Below are positions 55,333-64,000 of a stretch of 64,000 nucleotides of DNA, in pieces (positions within the stretch are counted from its first letter, which is position 1; each line of letters opens with the position of its first letter). This stretch comes from Ruminococcus turbiniformis. GTDB lineage: Bacteria; Bacillota; Clostridia; Lachnospirales; Lachnospiraceae. The stretch spans positions 62,001 through 126,000 of the forward strand of contig NZ_JAJEQX010000008.1 in NCBI RefSeq assembly GCF_020687545.1, given 5' to 3'. A program made the position numbers and the translations under genes. The notes below the pieces were generated by a model. The model saw nothing but the letters and a program-made list of their open reading frames with translations. It did not search any database and was not told where the DNA came from.

Positions 55333-55752
55333 ATGAGTGAATGGAATACAGAGTTTCACGGGATTGGAGTTCAGTGCTCGGACAGAATGATAAGAGTGAA
55401 AAATGATGATGCGCTGGCAGGTTTTCTCTCGGACCCGGACACGAAGGGGGCGCTGCTTGTCGCGAAGTATGCCCGCGCGCTGTACGAAAAAGAGATGGGA
55501 AAGCCGATTGCAATCACAGAGGATTCTCTGGCGATCGAGATACTGGGACATGTATATGCCGGGACGTTCGCGGAGATTGCGGAGAAATTCCATGTGCCGG
55601 TTTTAAAGACGGTGATGGGAAAGATCAGAGAGCGGACAGACATTATCGACTGTGGGGAGCGTGAGGTGGACAATAACCGTTTTGTGTGGGATGAGCTGGA
55701 GCATATGAAGCTGAAAAATATCATATACACAATGTGCGGCAGGATGGCATGA
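55333..55752 (+). CDS. Protein of unknown function
   Basis: 139 residues. It contains a likely helix-turn-helix-like segment (TFAEIAEKFHVPVLKTVMGKI, near residue 80-100) in a mostly helical protein, with no signal peptide or membrane helix. I do not recognise the family. The ATG at 55333 is preceded by a weak GGCAGGA; longer frames starting upstream would run through the terminator hairpin. It sits between tpiA and gpmI without any apparent glycolytic role. Confidence 0.7.
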   Translation: MSEWNTEFHGIGVQCSDRMIRVKNDDALAGFLSDPDTKGALLVAKYARALYEKEMGKPIAITEDSLAIEILGHVYAGTFAEIAEKFHVPVLKTVMGKIRERTDIIDCGEREVDNNRFVWDELEHMKLKNIIYTMCGRMA

Positions 55753-55784
55753 CGGTTTGGCGCGGCTGAACGAAAGCTGTCACA

Positions 55785-55811
55785 CGATATCACGATATCT
55801 TATGCGATATC
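55785..55811. repeat. Three CGATATC heptamers upstream of gpmI
   Basis: CGATATC occurs at 55785, 55793 and 55805 (spacing 8 and 12), each containing the palindrome GATATC. They lie 15-41 bp upstream of the -35 and may bind a regulator. Confidence 0.55.
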
Positions 55812-55825
55812 TTCCGCAAATGTAA

Positions 55826-55854
55826 TTGAAAAATCGGATAAAAACGGGTACAAT
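55826..55854 (+). promoter_or_regulatory. gpmI promoter
   Basis: TTGAAA (55826-55831), 17 bp, TACAAT (55849-55854). Confidence 0.75.
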
Positions 55855-55904
55855 AGGTAACGGAGCAAAAGAGCTTTAAATGGAAAGATAAAGGAGATAT
55901 GGAT

Positions 55905-57443
55905 ATGAGTAAGAAACCAACCGTATTGATGATATTAGACGGCTACGGCTTAAGAGCCGATGAAAAGGGAAATGCTGTGGCTGAGGCAAATACACCTGTA
56001 ATGGACAAGCTGATGAAGGAATGCCCCTTCGTGAAAGGAAACGCAAGCGGAATGGCAGTGGGGCTTCCGGAAGGACAGATGGGAAACTCCGAGGTCGGCC
56101 ATCTGAATATGGGCGCGGGCCGTATCGTTTACCAGGATCTCACAAAGATCACAAAGGCGATCCAGGACGGAGATTTTTTTGAGAATAAGGCGCTTCTCGC
56201 AGCGTGTGAGAACGTGAAGAAGAACGATTCTTCTCTTCACATGATGGGACTTGTCTCCGACGGCGGAGTACACAGCCATAATACACATATCTACGGACTT
56301 CTTGAGCTGGCGAAGAGACAGGGAATTAAGAACGTATATGTACACTGCTTCATGGACGGGCGCGACACACCTCCGGCATCGGGCAAAGAGTTCTTAGAGG
56401 AGCTTGAGGCGAAGATGAAAGAGATCGGCGTGGGAGAGATCGCTACGGTTTCCGGACGTTACTATGCGATGGACAGAGACAACCGCTGGGACCGCGTGGA
56501 GCGTGCCTATAAGGCTCTTGTCAAAGGAGAGGGCGTGGAGGCTTCCTCCGCGACAGAAGGAATCCAGGCGTCTTACGACAATGACAAGACGGATGAGTTC
56601 GTGGAGCCCATTGTCGTGATGAAGGACGGAGCTCCCACTGCGACGGTGAAGGACGGCGACTCCATGATCTTCTTTAACTTCCGCCCGGACCGCGCAAGAG
56701 AGATCACGAGAACATTCTGCGACGATGAGTTCAGCGGATTTGAAAGAGGAGAGAGAGTAAAGACCACATTTGTCTGCTTTACAGACTATGACGTAACAAT
56801 TGAAAACAAGCTGGTTGCTTTTGTAAAAGAGGAGATCACAAACACATTCGGAGAGTTCCTTGCGGCGAACGGAATGAAGCAGGCCCGTATTGCAGAGACA
56901 GAAAAGTATGCGCACGTTACTTTCTTCTTCAACGGCGGTGTTGAGGAGCCGAATCCGGGAGAGGACAGAATCCTTGTGAAATCCCCGAAGGTTGCCACAT
57001 ACGATCTGAAGCCGGAGATGAGCGCATACGAGGTGTGCGACAAGCTTGTAGAGGCGATCAAGTCAGAGAAATACGATGTGATCATCATCAACTTTGCAAA
57101 TCCGGACATGGTAGGACACACAGGTGTGGAAGCTGCTGCGGTGAAGGCCATCGAGGCGGTTGACGAGTGCGTCGGAAAAGCGGTCGTCGCCATCAAGCAG
57201 GTGGATGGACAGATGTTTATCTGCGCGGATCACGGAAATGCAGAGCAGCTTATCGACGAGGAGACGGGAGAGCCGTTCACCGCTCATACGACAAACCAGG
57301 TGCCGTTTATTCTTGTAAACGCAGACCGTTCATACGGATTAAGAGAAGGCGGATGCCTTGCGGATATTGCGCCTACACTGATTGATCTGATGGGGATGGA
57401 GCAGCCGAAAGAGATGACAGGAAAATCCCTGCTCGTCAGATAA
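55905..57443 (+). CDS. gpmI: Cofactor-independent phosphoglycerate mutase
   Basis: 512 residues of the alkaline-phosphatase superfamily. The first metal site is LMILDGYGL and the phosphorylated Ser is in [15 protein letters not shown] (near residue 62). The second domain has [10 protein letters not shown] and [14 protein letters not shown], and the C-terminal part [12 protein letters not shown] and ADHGNAEQL. It interconverts 3- and 2-phosphoglycerate using Mn. The ATG at 55905 has an 8-bp spacing to AAGGAG, better than that at 55899. Intact. Confidence 0.98.
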   Translation: MSKKPTVLMILDGYGLRADEKGNAVAEANTPVMDKLMKECPFVKGNASGMAVGLPEGQMGNSEVGHLNMGAGRIVYQDLTKITKAIQDGDFFENKALLAACENVKKNDSSLHMMGLVSDGGVHSHNTHIYGLLELAKRQGIKNVYVHCFMDGRDTPPASGKEFLEELEAKMKEIGVGEIATVSGRYYAMDRDNRWDRVERAYKALVKGEGVEASSATEGIQASYDNDKTDEFVEPIVVMKDGAPTATVKDGDSMIFFNFRPDRAREITRTFCDDEFSGFERGERVKTTFVCFTDYDVTIENKLVAFVKEEITNTFGEFLAANGMKQARIAETEKYAHVTFFFNGGVEEPNPGEDRILVKSPKVATYDLKPEMSAYEVCDKLVEAIKSEKYDVIIINFANPDMVGHTGVEAAAVKAIEAVDECVGKAVVAIKQVDGQMFICADHGNAEQLIDEETGEPFTAHTTNQVPFILVNADRSYGLREGGCLADIAPTLIDLMGMEQPKEMTGKSLLVR

Positions 57444-57549
57444 ACGAAGTCTGACTGCAAACAGGCGAAATTGAAAATGCAGATGACATCTGAGATACAG
57501 ATAGATGGAAGCAGCAATATACTCAAATCAGAAACATAACAGGAAAGAT

Positions 57550-57589
57550 ACGGCAGAGGCACGGCAGAAAAATACCGCGCCTCTGCCGT
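57550..57589 (+). terminator. Hairpin after gpmI
   Basis: ACGGCAGAGGC (57550-57560) and GCCTCTGCCGT (57579-57589) form an 11-bp stem with an 18-base loop; the following T-run is weak (GATTATACC), so termination may be partial, and greA follows 31 bp later. Confidence 0.6.
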
Positions 57590-57619
57590 GATTATACCCG
57601 GGAAAGGGGGAATGGCGCA

Positions 57620-58123
57620 GTGCGCGAGAAACTGACGAAAAGCGATGTGGAAAAGATTCAGGCGGAGATCGAACACCGAAAGCTTGTGGAGAGAAAAGAG
57701 CTCATCGAGGCCGTGAAGGAAGCGCGCTCCCACGGAGACTTAAGCGAGAACTTTGAGTACCACGCCGCCAAAAAAGAGAAGAACAGAAACGAGAGCCGGA
57801 TCCGGTATCTGGAAAGAATGCTCAAGACAGCCGTCATTGTGGAAGACACATCGAAAGAAGACGAGGTAGGGCTTAACAATACGGTGGAGATCTACTGCGA
57901 GGACGACGATGAGGTGGAGACATACCGTATCGTGACTTCGGTCAGGGGAAGCTCCTTAAACGGCCTTGTCAGCATAGAGTCCCCCATCGGAAAGGCGCTG
58001 CTCGGACACAGGGAAGGCGATCGGGTCTATGTGAAAGTAAACGATGACTACGGTTACTATGTGGTTATCCGCAAAGTAATCAAGACAGAGAGCGAGGCGG
58101 ACGATCATATCCGCAGTTTCTGA
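57620..58123 (+). CDS. greA: Transcription elongation factor GreA
   Basis: 167 residues. The N-terminal coiled coil (EIEHRKLVERKELIEAVKEA, then SHGDLSENFEYHAAKKEKNR) holds the acidic tip that enters the RNA polymerase channel; DLSENFEYHAAK is the GreA signature. The C-terminal FKBP-like domain follows (VSIESPIGKALLGHREGD). GreA rescues backtracked polymerase. The start is GTG with AAAGGGGG before it; no in-frame ATG fits. Confidence 0.92.
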   Translation: MREKLTKSDVEKIQAEIEHRKLVERKELIEAVKEARSHGDLSENFEYHAAKKEKNRNESRIRYLERMLKTAVIVEDTSKEDEVGLNNTVEIYCEDDDEVETYRIVTSVRGSSLNGLVSIESPIGKALLGHREGDRVYVKVNDDYGYYVVIRKVIKTESEADDHIRSF

Positions 58124-58151
58124 ATAAAGATTCTGAAGTTTACATGAGATT

Positions 58152-58183
58152 CAGAAGGGAGAACAGATACAGAAGGGAGAACA
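58152..58183 (+). repeat. Tandem repeat carrying two ribosome sites
   Basis: CAGAAGGGAGAACA occurs at 58152-58165 and 58170-58183, an 18-bp period, right before the HAD gene. Each copy has AAGGGAGA, so the gene has two stacked Shine-Dalgarno-like elements, only the second at proper distance. Confidence 0.85.
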
Positions 58184-58187
58184 CGCG

Positions 58188-58868
58188 ATGAAAACAGAAA
58201 CCGCACTGTTTGACCTGGACGGGACACTGACGGATTCCGGGCCGGGCATCATGAACAGTATCCGGTACGCGCTTACGAAATCCGGAATCGCCGTGCCGGG
58301 AGAGGATGTGCTGCGCACATTTATCGGGCCTCCGCTCAAAGAGCAGTTTGAGAAAGTCTTCGGGCTTGACAGCCGGGAAGGCGCGGAGATGGTCGTAAAG
58401 TACAGAGAATATTACAGCGAGAAAGGCATCTACGAGAACCGGGTCTACGACGGCGTGCCGGAGATGCTCGGACGGCTGAGAGACGCGGGAATCCGGGTTC
58501 TCATGGCAACGTCCAAACCGGAGATATTTGCGAAGCGGATCGCCGATCATTTTGATTTTGCGAAATATTTTGACTTTATCGGCGGGGCGTGCATGGACGG
58601 GACAAGGACAGACAAATATGAGGTGATTGAGTACGTGTTGAGTTCCGGCGGCTCTTTGGAGCGGTCTTTGGTACCGGTTTCAGTGAACCGGGAGAGTACG
58701 GTGATGGTCGGCGACCGGAGCCATGACATAACCGGTGCTAAAAAGGCCGGGATTCACAGTCTGGGTGTCCTCTACGGATACGGTTCAGAAGAAGAGCTTC
58801 ACGCGGCAGGCGTGGAGCGTATTGCGAAAACTCCCGGCGAGGCGGCTGATATTATTCTCGGCGTCTGA
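58188..58868 (+). CDS. HAD-family phosphatase (Gph-like)
   Basis: 226 residues. Motif I is LFDLDGTLTDSGPGI (residues 8-14 for the core), motif II LMATSKP, motif III Lys in TRTDKYEVI, motif IV MVGDRSHDITGAKKAG. The cap contains KSGIAVPGEDVLRTFIGPP, common in the phosphoglycolate-phosphatase-like YhcW/PGP group. Substrate unknown. It is a paralogue type of the HAD gene at 28609 but only distantly similar. It follows greA by 64 bp. Confidence 0.88.
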   Translation: MKTETALFDLDGTLTDSGPGIMNSIRYALTKSGIAVPGEDVLRTFIGPPLKEQFEKVFGLDSREGAEMVVKYREYYSEKGIYENRVYDGVPEMLGRLRDAGIRVLMATSKPEIFAKRIADHFDFAKYFDFIGGACMDGTRTDKYEVIEYVLSSGGSLERSLVPVSVNRESTVMVGDRSHDITGAKKAGIHSLGVLYGYGSEEELHAAGVERIAKTPGEAADIILGV

Positions 58869-58896
58869 TAGCGCGCTGACGCCAATAAGGTTTTTT
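58860..58896 (+). terminator. Terminator after the HAD gene
   Basis: GGCGTC (58860-58865) pairs with GACGCC (58878-58883) across the stop codon, followed by TTTTTT (58891-58896). The gap of seven bases before the T-run makes it a moderate candidate. Confidence 0.5.
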
Positions 58897-59010
58897 ACAA
58901 AAATTTTTCAAAGAACAGAGAATATCTTTTACATCTGATTTCTATAATAAAACTGCAGGGAACTGCAGAAAATACGGATTAGACAGACAAAAAAGAAATG
59001 AGGGATCAGA

Positions 59011-59256
59011 ATGTACAAAGGAATATGGAATTTTATTACAAAATATATGGATGAGAGCCACGCGGTATCTGTGTTCCTTCCGGTGATGATCGTCGGGTGG
59101 ACACTGGCGGGACTTCTGGCTGGTATTGCCGTATGTGCCGTTACCGGTACTGCGCTTCTGACGGCGCTGGCGGATCTTGTGTGCGCGGGCGGCTACGCGG
59201 GCCTGATATTCGGACTGTTCGGAGGAGCGTTTTTCCTCTTCAGAAAAGGAATTTAA
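59011..59256 (+). CDS. Small membrane protein
   Basis: 81 residues with two hydrophobic helices: VFLPVMIVGWTLAGLLAGIA and AGLIFGLFGGAFFLF. Between them lies a Gly/Ala/Leu-rich link. GAGGGATCAG precedes the ATG. It belongs to no family I know, and its neighbours give no clue. A TATAAT (58943-58948) upstream may belong to its promoter, though no matching -35 is present. Confidence 0.65.
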   Translation: MYKGIWNFITKYMDESHAVSVFLPVMIVGWTLAGLLAGIAVCAVTGTALLTALADLVCAGGYAGLIFGLFGGAFFLFRKGI

Positions 59257-59262
59257 TACAAG

Positions 59263-59312
59263 AAAAAACTGCAGGAAGAAAGAGTTCAAAACCTCCTTCC
59301 TGCAGTTTTTTT
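59263..59312. terminator. Bidirectional terminator
   Basis: AAAAAACTGCAGGAAG (59263-59278) and CTTCCTGCAGTTTTTT (59296-59311) pair perfectly over 16 bp, with A- and T-tracts on the outer sides, between convergent genes. Confidence 0.92.
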
Positions 59313-59316
59313 ATTG

Positions 59317-59344
59317 ATTCCTGCGGCAGCCGCAGGAATTTTCC
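59317..59344. terminator. Second hairpin between the convergent genes
   Basis: ATTCCTGCGG, loop CAG, CCGCAGGAAT (59317-59339), then TTTT and CCCCTTTTT. It shares the CCTGC core of the preceding terminator, so the two may compete in folding. Confidence 0.65.
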
Positions 59345-59391
59345 CCTTTTTGCAGGCCGCAGTCTGTATTGAATTCATGACAGTTTTATTT

Positions 59392-62300
59392 TTATGAAGC
59401 TGCCTTTTCTTTCTCCTGATCTTCCTCCATGCTGCAGGAAATCCCGTCCTCTGGAGAAACTTTTTTTTCAATGCCCGCCTTCTCTGCTTCGGCATTTTCT
59501 GCCTCCGCCTTCTCCTGCGCCTCCAGATTCTTAAAGGCAGTGGAGAGCATCAGCTTAATACGGTTCAGCTGGTTTACCTCGCTTGCGCCCGGGTCAAAGT
59601 CGATGGCAACCACATTGGAGTGAGGATAACGTCTTCTCAGCTCCTTGATAACGCCCTTGCCGACGACATGGTTCGGCAGGCATGCAAACGGCTGCGTACA
59701 CACGATGTTTCCGGCTCCGCTGTGAATCAGCTCCAGCATCTCTCCGGTTAAGAACCATCCCTCTCCGGTCTGGTTTCCGATGGAGACGATATCAGAAGCC
59801 ATCTTCGCCAGATCCTCGATGTGTGCCGGCGGTGTGAAGTGTTTGCTCTCGGCAAAGGCCTTTGTCGCCGGTGATCTGAGCCACTCTACGGCACGGATGC
59901 CAAGGTTTCCGATCAGTGCCTTTGACTTCTTGAATCCCAGGTGGGAGACTTTGAAGTTCTGGTTGTAGAAGCAGTACTGCATAAAGTCGATCAGGTCGGG
60001 AACGACTGCCTCGGCTCCCTCTGCCTCCAGAAGATCCACAAGGTGGTTGTTCGCCGCGGGCAGGAACTTGACAAGAATCTCGCCTACCACGCCGACTCTC
60101 GGCTTTTTGATATCCAGAATCTCGATATTGTCAAAATCCCGGATGATGTCGCGGCAAAGCTTCTTAAACTGCCGGCGGGACGGATATCCCTCGGATACAA
60201 ACTTCTGGCATACTTTTACCCACTTGCGGTGTAAGGCATTTACCGAGCCGGGAACCGCCTCATAGGGGCGCATCCGGTACACACACTTCATGAAGATGTC
60301 GCCGAACACTGCCGCGTACGCAATGCGGACGGCCAGCGGCAGGGTGATCTTGAATCCGGGGTTTGCCTCCAGTCCGCTTAAGTTGATGGAGATAACCGGA
60401 ATGTGTCCGTAACCCGCTTTCTTGAGCGCCCTGCGGATAAATCCGATATAGTTGGACGCACGGCATCCGCCTCCGGTCTGGCTGATGATGACCGCCAGAT
60501 GATCGGTGTCGTACTGGCCGGAAAGGATGGCGTCCATGATCTGGCCGACGACGATCAGCGACGGGTAGCAGGCGTCGTTGTTTACATATTTCAGCCCCAT
60601 GTCCACGGCCTGTCTGTTGTCGTTTGGAAGCACTTCGATCTTGTAGCCGGCCGCCTTGAAGGCCGGTTCCAGAAGCTCAAAGTGGATCGGCGACATCTGG
60701 GGGCAGAGGATCGTATGGGTCTTGCGCATTTCCTTTGTGAAGGGCACTTTCTCGATGGATGCCGGACGGATGGTGCGCTCGGTCTTTCTCTGTTCACGCA
60801 CACGGATCGCTGCCAGCAGGGAGCGCACGCGGATGCGGGCAGCGCCCAGGTTGTTGACTTCGTCGATCTTCAGCGTTGTATAGATCTTGTCTGATCCGGT
60901 CAGGATGTCTGCCACCTGGTCCGTGGTCACGGCGTCGAGGCCGCAGCCGAAGGAGTTTAACTGGATCAGATCAAGGTTCTCTGTCGTCTTTACATAGTTC
61001 GCCGCAGCGTAGAGTCTGGAGTGGTACATCCACTGATCCATGACATTAAGCGGACGCTCCACCTGATGCAGGTGGGAAACCGAGTCCTCAGTCAGCACGG
61101 CGATGTTGTAGGAAGTGATCATCTCCGGCAGTCCGTGGTTGACCTCCGGGTCGATGTGGTACGGACGTCCCGCAAGCACGATGCCCCGGCTGCCTGTCTC
61201 GTTCAGGAATCGGATCGTCTCCTCGCCTTTCTTCCGCATGTCCTCCCGGCAGGCGGCAAGTTCGTTCCAGGCGTCGTGAACCGCGGAACGGATCTCATCA
61301 TCCGAGAGGGAGAATTTCTTCCCGAGCTCGTCGATGAGCCGGTAGGAGATGGTCTCCTCGCTCTGCAGGGAGAGGAACGGATGAATGAAATCCACCTCTC
61401 CGTTTACGATGGGGTCCATGTTGTTCTTAATGTTCTCCGGGTAGGAGGTGACGATGGGACAGTTGTAGTGGTTGTTTGCCTCTTCAAACTCGTTGCGCTC
61501 ATAGGGAACGGACGGGTAGAAGATATGCTTCACGCCTTTATTGATCAGCCACTGTACATGTCCGTGGGCCAGCTTCGCCGGATAACACTCGGATTCGCTC
61601 GGGATGGACTCGATGCCCAGTTCGTAAATCTTCCTCGTGGAGGACGGGGAGAGAACGACACGGAAGCCGAGTTTCGTGAAAAAGGTAAACCAGAACGGAT
61701 AGTTCTCGTACATGTTCAGAACTCTCGGGATACCGATCACGCCCCGCTTCGCCTCCTCTTCGGAGAGAGGCTCGTAGTCAAAGTAGCGGTGAAGCTTGTA
61801 GTCGAACAGGTTCGGCATGGTGTTTTTGGATTTCTCCTTGCCGAGACCGCGCTCGCAGCGGTTGCCGGTGATGAACTTTCTTCCGCCGCTGAAATGGTTG
61901 ATCGTAAGGCGGCATGTGTTCGTACATCCGCGGCATTTTGTCATTGTGGTCGAGTATTCCAGCTCTTTGATCTCATCGATGGAGAGCATGGTTGTACCTT
62001 CGCATTCGGTATATCTCTCCCGGGCGATCAGAGCCGCGCCGAAAGCGCCCATGATGCCGGCGATATCCGGACGGATGGCCTCGCAGTCCGCGATCTTTTC
62101 AAAGCTTCTGAGCACGGCGTTGTTGTAGAACGTACCTCCCTGGACAACGATGTGGTTTCCGAGTTCGGACGCGCTGGACACTTTGATTACCTTGAAGAGC
62201 GCGTTCTTGATCACCGAGTATGCCAGTCCGGCGGAGATGTCCGCCACGGAAGCACCCTCTTTCTGCGCCTGTTTTACCTTGGAGTTCATAAACACCGTAC

Positions 62301-63756
62301 AGCGGGTCCCCAGATCGATAGGGTTCTGGGCGTAGAGCGCCTCGTGGGCGAAATCCTCTACCGTGTAGTTCAGTGATTTCGCAAATGTCTCGATAAAGGA
62401 ACCGCAGCCGGAAGAACACGCCTCGTTTAACTGGACGCTGTCCACGGTCTGGTTCTTGATCTTAATGCATTTCATATCCTGTCCGCCGATGTCCAGGATA
62501 CAGTCTACGTCCGGCTCAAAGAACGCGGCCGCATAGTAGTGGGCGACTGTCTCTACCTCGCCCTCGTCCAGCATAAGCGCTGCCTTTATGAGCGCCTCGC
62601 CGTATCCTGTGGAGCAGGAGTGGACGATTTCCACGCCTTCGGGGAGCAGCTCTGAGATCTCTTTGATGGCAGCGATCGTTGTGCCGAGGGGATCTCCGTC
62701 GTTTCCGTGATAGTAGGAGTACAGAAGCGTTCCGTCCTCGCCCACAAGGGCTGCCTTTGTAGTAGTCGATCCGGCGTCAATTCCGAGAAATGCCTTCCCG
62801 CGGTAGGTGGACAGGTCTTTGACAGGAACCTGATGCTTCGCGTGGCGCGCAGTGAACTCTTCGTATTCCGCGTTTGTGGCAAACAGAGGTTCCAGACGCT
62901 CCACCTCGATTTCCATCTTCACTTTCCTTGCGAGACGGTTCTGAAGTTCGCGGAGGGAAACCGGCGTGTCCTTCTTGGAGTTGAGGGCAGAGCCGATTGC
63001 CGCGAACAGGTGAGAGTGATTCGGAGCGATTGTGTGCTCGTCATCCAGTTTCAGTGTGCGGATGAAAGCGGCGCGCAGCTCGGATAAAAAGTGAAGCGGT
63101 CCGCCGAGAAAAGCCACATGTCCGCGGATCGGCTTGCCGCAGGCGAGCCCGCTGATCGTCTGGTTGACAACCGCCTGGAAAATGGACGCAGCCAGGTCTT
63201 CTTTGGATGCGCCGTCGTTGATCAGAGGCTGGATGTCGGATTTTGCAAACACACCGCAGCGCGCTGCGATGGAGTAGAGTGCCTTGTAGTTTTTCGCATA
63301 TTCGTTCAGACCGGATGCGTCTGTCTGAAGAAGCGATGCCATCTGGTCGATGAAAGAACCGGTTCCACCGGCGCAGACTCCGTTCATACGCTGCTCCACG
63401 TTGCCGCCCTCAAAGTAGATGATCTTCGCATCTTCGCCGCCGAGCTCAATGGCGACGTCTGTCTGGGGCGCGTAATCCTGGAGCGCCGTGGAAACAGCGA
63501 TAACTTCCTGTACAAAGGGAATGTCCAGATTTTTTGCAAGAGTCAGGCCGCCGCTTCCGGTGATGACCGGGGAGACCTGGATCGGTCCGAGCTTGTAGAG
63601 CGCGCGTCCGAGCAGGTCGGAGAGCGTCTCCTGGATATTGGCATAATGCCGTTCATAATCAGAAAAGAGCACTTCGTTTTCTTCGTCCAGAATCGCAATC
63701 TTGACTGTAGTGGAACCGATATCGATTCCGAGAGTATGTAATTCTTTCAGATTCAT
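59392..63756 (-). CDS. Giant 2-hydroxyacyl-CoA dehydratase activase-related protein
   Basis: 1454 residues. Two ASKHA ATPase units of the BadF/BcrA/HgdC family come first ([20 protein letters not shown] near 9, then [20 protein letters not shown] near 328). Each keeps its cluster-region Cys ([12 protein letters not shown], then [13 protein letters not shown]). A four-Cys stretch ([12 protein letters not shown], then GNRCERGLG) starts the DUF2229 part, and the last 450 residues resemble an HgdB-like dehydratase subunit. It should couple ATP to low-potential electron transfer. No hgdAB genes are next to it, so its dehydratase partner is unknown. The tail is Glu/Ala/Lys-rich. A TTGTCT-17-TATAAT promoter lies upstream. 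Confidence 0.9.
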   Translation of the reverse strand: MNLKELHTLGIDIGSTTVKIAILDEENEVLFSDYERHYANIQETLSDLLGRALYKLGPIQVSPVITGSGGLTLAKNLDIPFVQEVIAVSTALQDYAPQTDVAIELGGEDAKIIYFEGGNVEQRMNGVCAGGTGSFIDQMASLLQTDASGLNEYAKNYKALYSIAARCGVFAKSDIQPLINDGASKEDLAASIFQAVVNQTISGLACGKPIRGHVAFLGGPLHFLSELRAAFIRTLKLDDEHTIAPNHSHLFAAIGSALNSKKDTPVSLRELQNRLARKVKMEIEVERLEPLFATNAEYEEFTARHAKHQVPVKDLSTYRGKAFLGIDAGSTTTKAALVGEDGTLLYSYYHGNDGDPLGTTIAAIKEISELLPEGVEIVHSCSTGYGEALIKAALMLDEGEVETVAHYYAAAFFEPDVDCILDIGGQDMKCIKIKNQTVDSVQLNEACSSGCGSFIETFAKSLNYTVEDFAHEALYAQNPIDLGTRCTVFMNSKVKQAQKEGASVADISAGLAYSVIKNALFKVIKVSSASELGNHIVVQGGTFYNNAVLRSFEKIADCEAIRPDIAGIMGAFGAALIARERYTECEGTTMLSIDEIKELEYSTTMTKCRGCTNTCRLTINHFSGGRKFITGNRCERGLGKEKSKNTMPNLFDYKLHRYFDYEPLSEEEAKRGVIGIPRVLNMYENYPFWFTFFTKLGFRVVLSPSSTRKIYELGIESIPSESECYPAKLAHGHVQWLINKGVKHIFYPSVPYERNEFEEANNHYNCPIVTSYPENIKNNMDPIVNGEVDFIHPFLSLQSEETISYRLIDELGKKFSLSDDEIRSAVHDAWNELAACREDMRKKGEETIRFLNETGSRGIVLAGRPYHIDPEVNHGLPEMITSYNIAVLTEDSVSHLHQVERPLNVMDQWMYHSRLYAAANYVKTTENLDLIQLNSFGCGLDAVTTDQVADILTGSDKIYTTLKIDEVNNLGAARIRVRSLLAAIRVREQRKTERTIRPASIEKVPFTKEMRKTHTILCPQMSPIHFELLEPAFKAAGYKIEVLPNDNRQAVDMGLKYVNNDACYPSLIVVGQIMDAILSGQYDTDHLAVIISQTGGGCRASNYIGFIRRALKKAGYGHIPVISINLSGLEANPGFKITLPLAVRIAYAAVFGDIFMKCVYRMRPYEAVPGSVNALHRKWVKVCQKFVSEGYPSRRQFKKLCRDIIRDFDNIEILDIKKPRVGVVGEILVKFLPAANNHLVDLLEAEGAEAVVPDLIDFMQYCFYNQNFKVSHLGFKKSKALIGNLGIRAVEWLRSPATKAFAESKHFTPPAHIEDLAKMASDIVSIGNQTGEGWFLTGEMLELIHSGAGNIVCTQPFACLPNHVVGKGVIKELRRRYPHSNVVAIDFDPGASEVNQLNRIKLMLSTAFKNLEAQEKAEAENAEAEKAGIEKKVSPEDGISCSMEEDQEKEKAAS

Positions 63757-63840
63757 CGTATGATCTCCAATCTTTCGTAATTAATAATTTATATGAGTTA
63801 TTACCTATTTAATGCAACTCAGTATTTTGCAACAAGTTAC

Positions 63841-63869
63841 ATTATACGACAGAATATTTAAAAAGACAA
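63841..63869 (-). promoter_or_regulatory. Promoter of the activase gene
   Basis: On the minus strand TTGTCT (complement of 63864-63869), 17 bp, TATAAT (complement of 63841-63846). The leader to the start codon is about 80 bases. Confidence 0.75.
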
Positions 63870-63934
63870 TTGTTATTATTATGAGGGTTTTCAAAATAAT
63901 GCCAGGTCTTATGGATAAAATATATAAAGATCGT

Positions 63935-63993
63935 GTTAAACCCTTGAAAAGGGGTAACATGTGTTTGACAAACGGTTGTGTGGACGGTACAAT
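63935..63993 (+). promoter_or_regulatory. Strong promoter and inverted repeat at the right edge
   Basis: TTGACA (63965-63970), 17 bp, TACAAT (63988-63993) on the plus strand. Just upstream, GTTAAACCCTT and AAGGGGTAAC (63935-63958) form a near-palindrome around GAA. The gene it serves lies outside the window. Confidence 0.75.
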
Positions 63994-64000
63994 TGTAGAG

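Noticed and set aside
61021-62376. Long frame (451 codons) on the plus strand opposite the activase gene
   Set aside because: It is antisense to a well-supported protein and codes for a sequence with no plausible family; its openness is a by-product of codon use on the other strand. The same holds for long antisense frames at 4363-5391, 6664-7680, 8080-8946, 19512-20486 and 31971-33206.

Overview
The window reads as chromosomal DNA of a spore-forming anaerobic Firmicute, most likely Lachnospiraceae (Clostridium cluster XIVa). The support is family-restricted proteins (DUF5716/DUF5717, DUF5662), sporulation genes (sigG, SpoIIM-like, SpoVB-like), oxygen-sensitive or anaerobe-type enzymes (FprA flavodiiron protein, a giant 2-hydroxyacyl-CoA dehydratase activase), AGGAGG-type ribosome sites, and a G+C content that looks a little above 50% (by eye, not counted). 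I see no phage, transposase, CRISPR array, rRNA or tRNA. Most of the window is ordinary core genome. The unusual parts are one operon of unknown function and several proteins that have lost the catalytic residues of their families.

Layout. 1-3535: the 3' end of a BceS-type sensor kinase and a BceAB-type peptide-resistance ABC transporter, preceded by a BceR-type box, followed by a hairpin-rich spacer and a GNAT acetyltransferase. 4305-9727: a promoter and a three-gene operon (DUF5717 giant protein, Hsp70/actin-like DUF5716 protein, TPR protein), the best candidate here for an undescribed system. 9778-12286: a polar amino-acid ABC importer. 12355-15370: purF and purB. 15522-17574: a secreted repeat protein and a degenerate sirtuin. 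17603-21218: gltX, a UvrD-like helicase and a DUF1292 gene. 21320-24808: an orphan lipoprotein binding protein, a GlgX-like protein lacking its catalytic residues, and DUF5662. 24785-29990: luxS, a histidine phosphatase, a beta-CASP nuclease, sigG, a HAD phosphatase and small genes. 30088-35448: pth, mfd and a PrsA-like foldase. 35533-37286: two minus-strand genes (cytidylate-kinase-like, FprA). 37484-40853: an ArsC-like protein and a copper module (csoR, copA with a fused copZ). 41149-45387: recA-recX under an SOS box, rny, and a Nudix hydrolase. 45489-47340: SpoIIM-like and SpoVB-like proteins, convergent. 47392-51650: an Rrf2 regulator, iscS, iscU, mnmA and a PHP phosphatase. 51715-57443: gap, pgk, tpiA and gpmI, the lower glycolytic set, with hairpins between them. 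57620-59256: greA, a HAD phosphatase and a small membrane protein. 59392-63756 (minus): the 1454-residue activase. The right end carries a strong plus-strand promoter for a gene outside the window.

Genes that work together: kinase plus BceAB in sensing and exporting antimicrobial peptides; IscS-IscU-MnmA in sulfur transfer to Fe-S clusters and tRNA, with the Rrf2 protein as the probable sensor; CsoR-CopA(-CopZ) in copper export; RecA-RecX in SOS repair; GapA-Pgk-TpiA-GpmI in glycolysis. The glycolytic genes use visibly different codons (GCT, ACA, GTT) from their neighbours, as expected for very high expression.

All family assignments come from reading motifs and general knowledge; no database search was run. 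Start codons were moved from the longest frame to the start with the best ribosome site wherever the sequence supported it, and those cases are stated.
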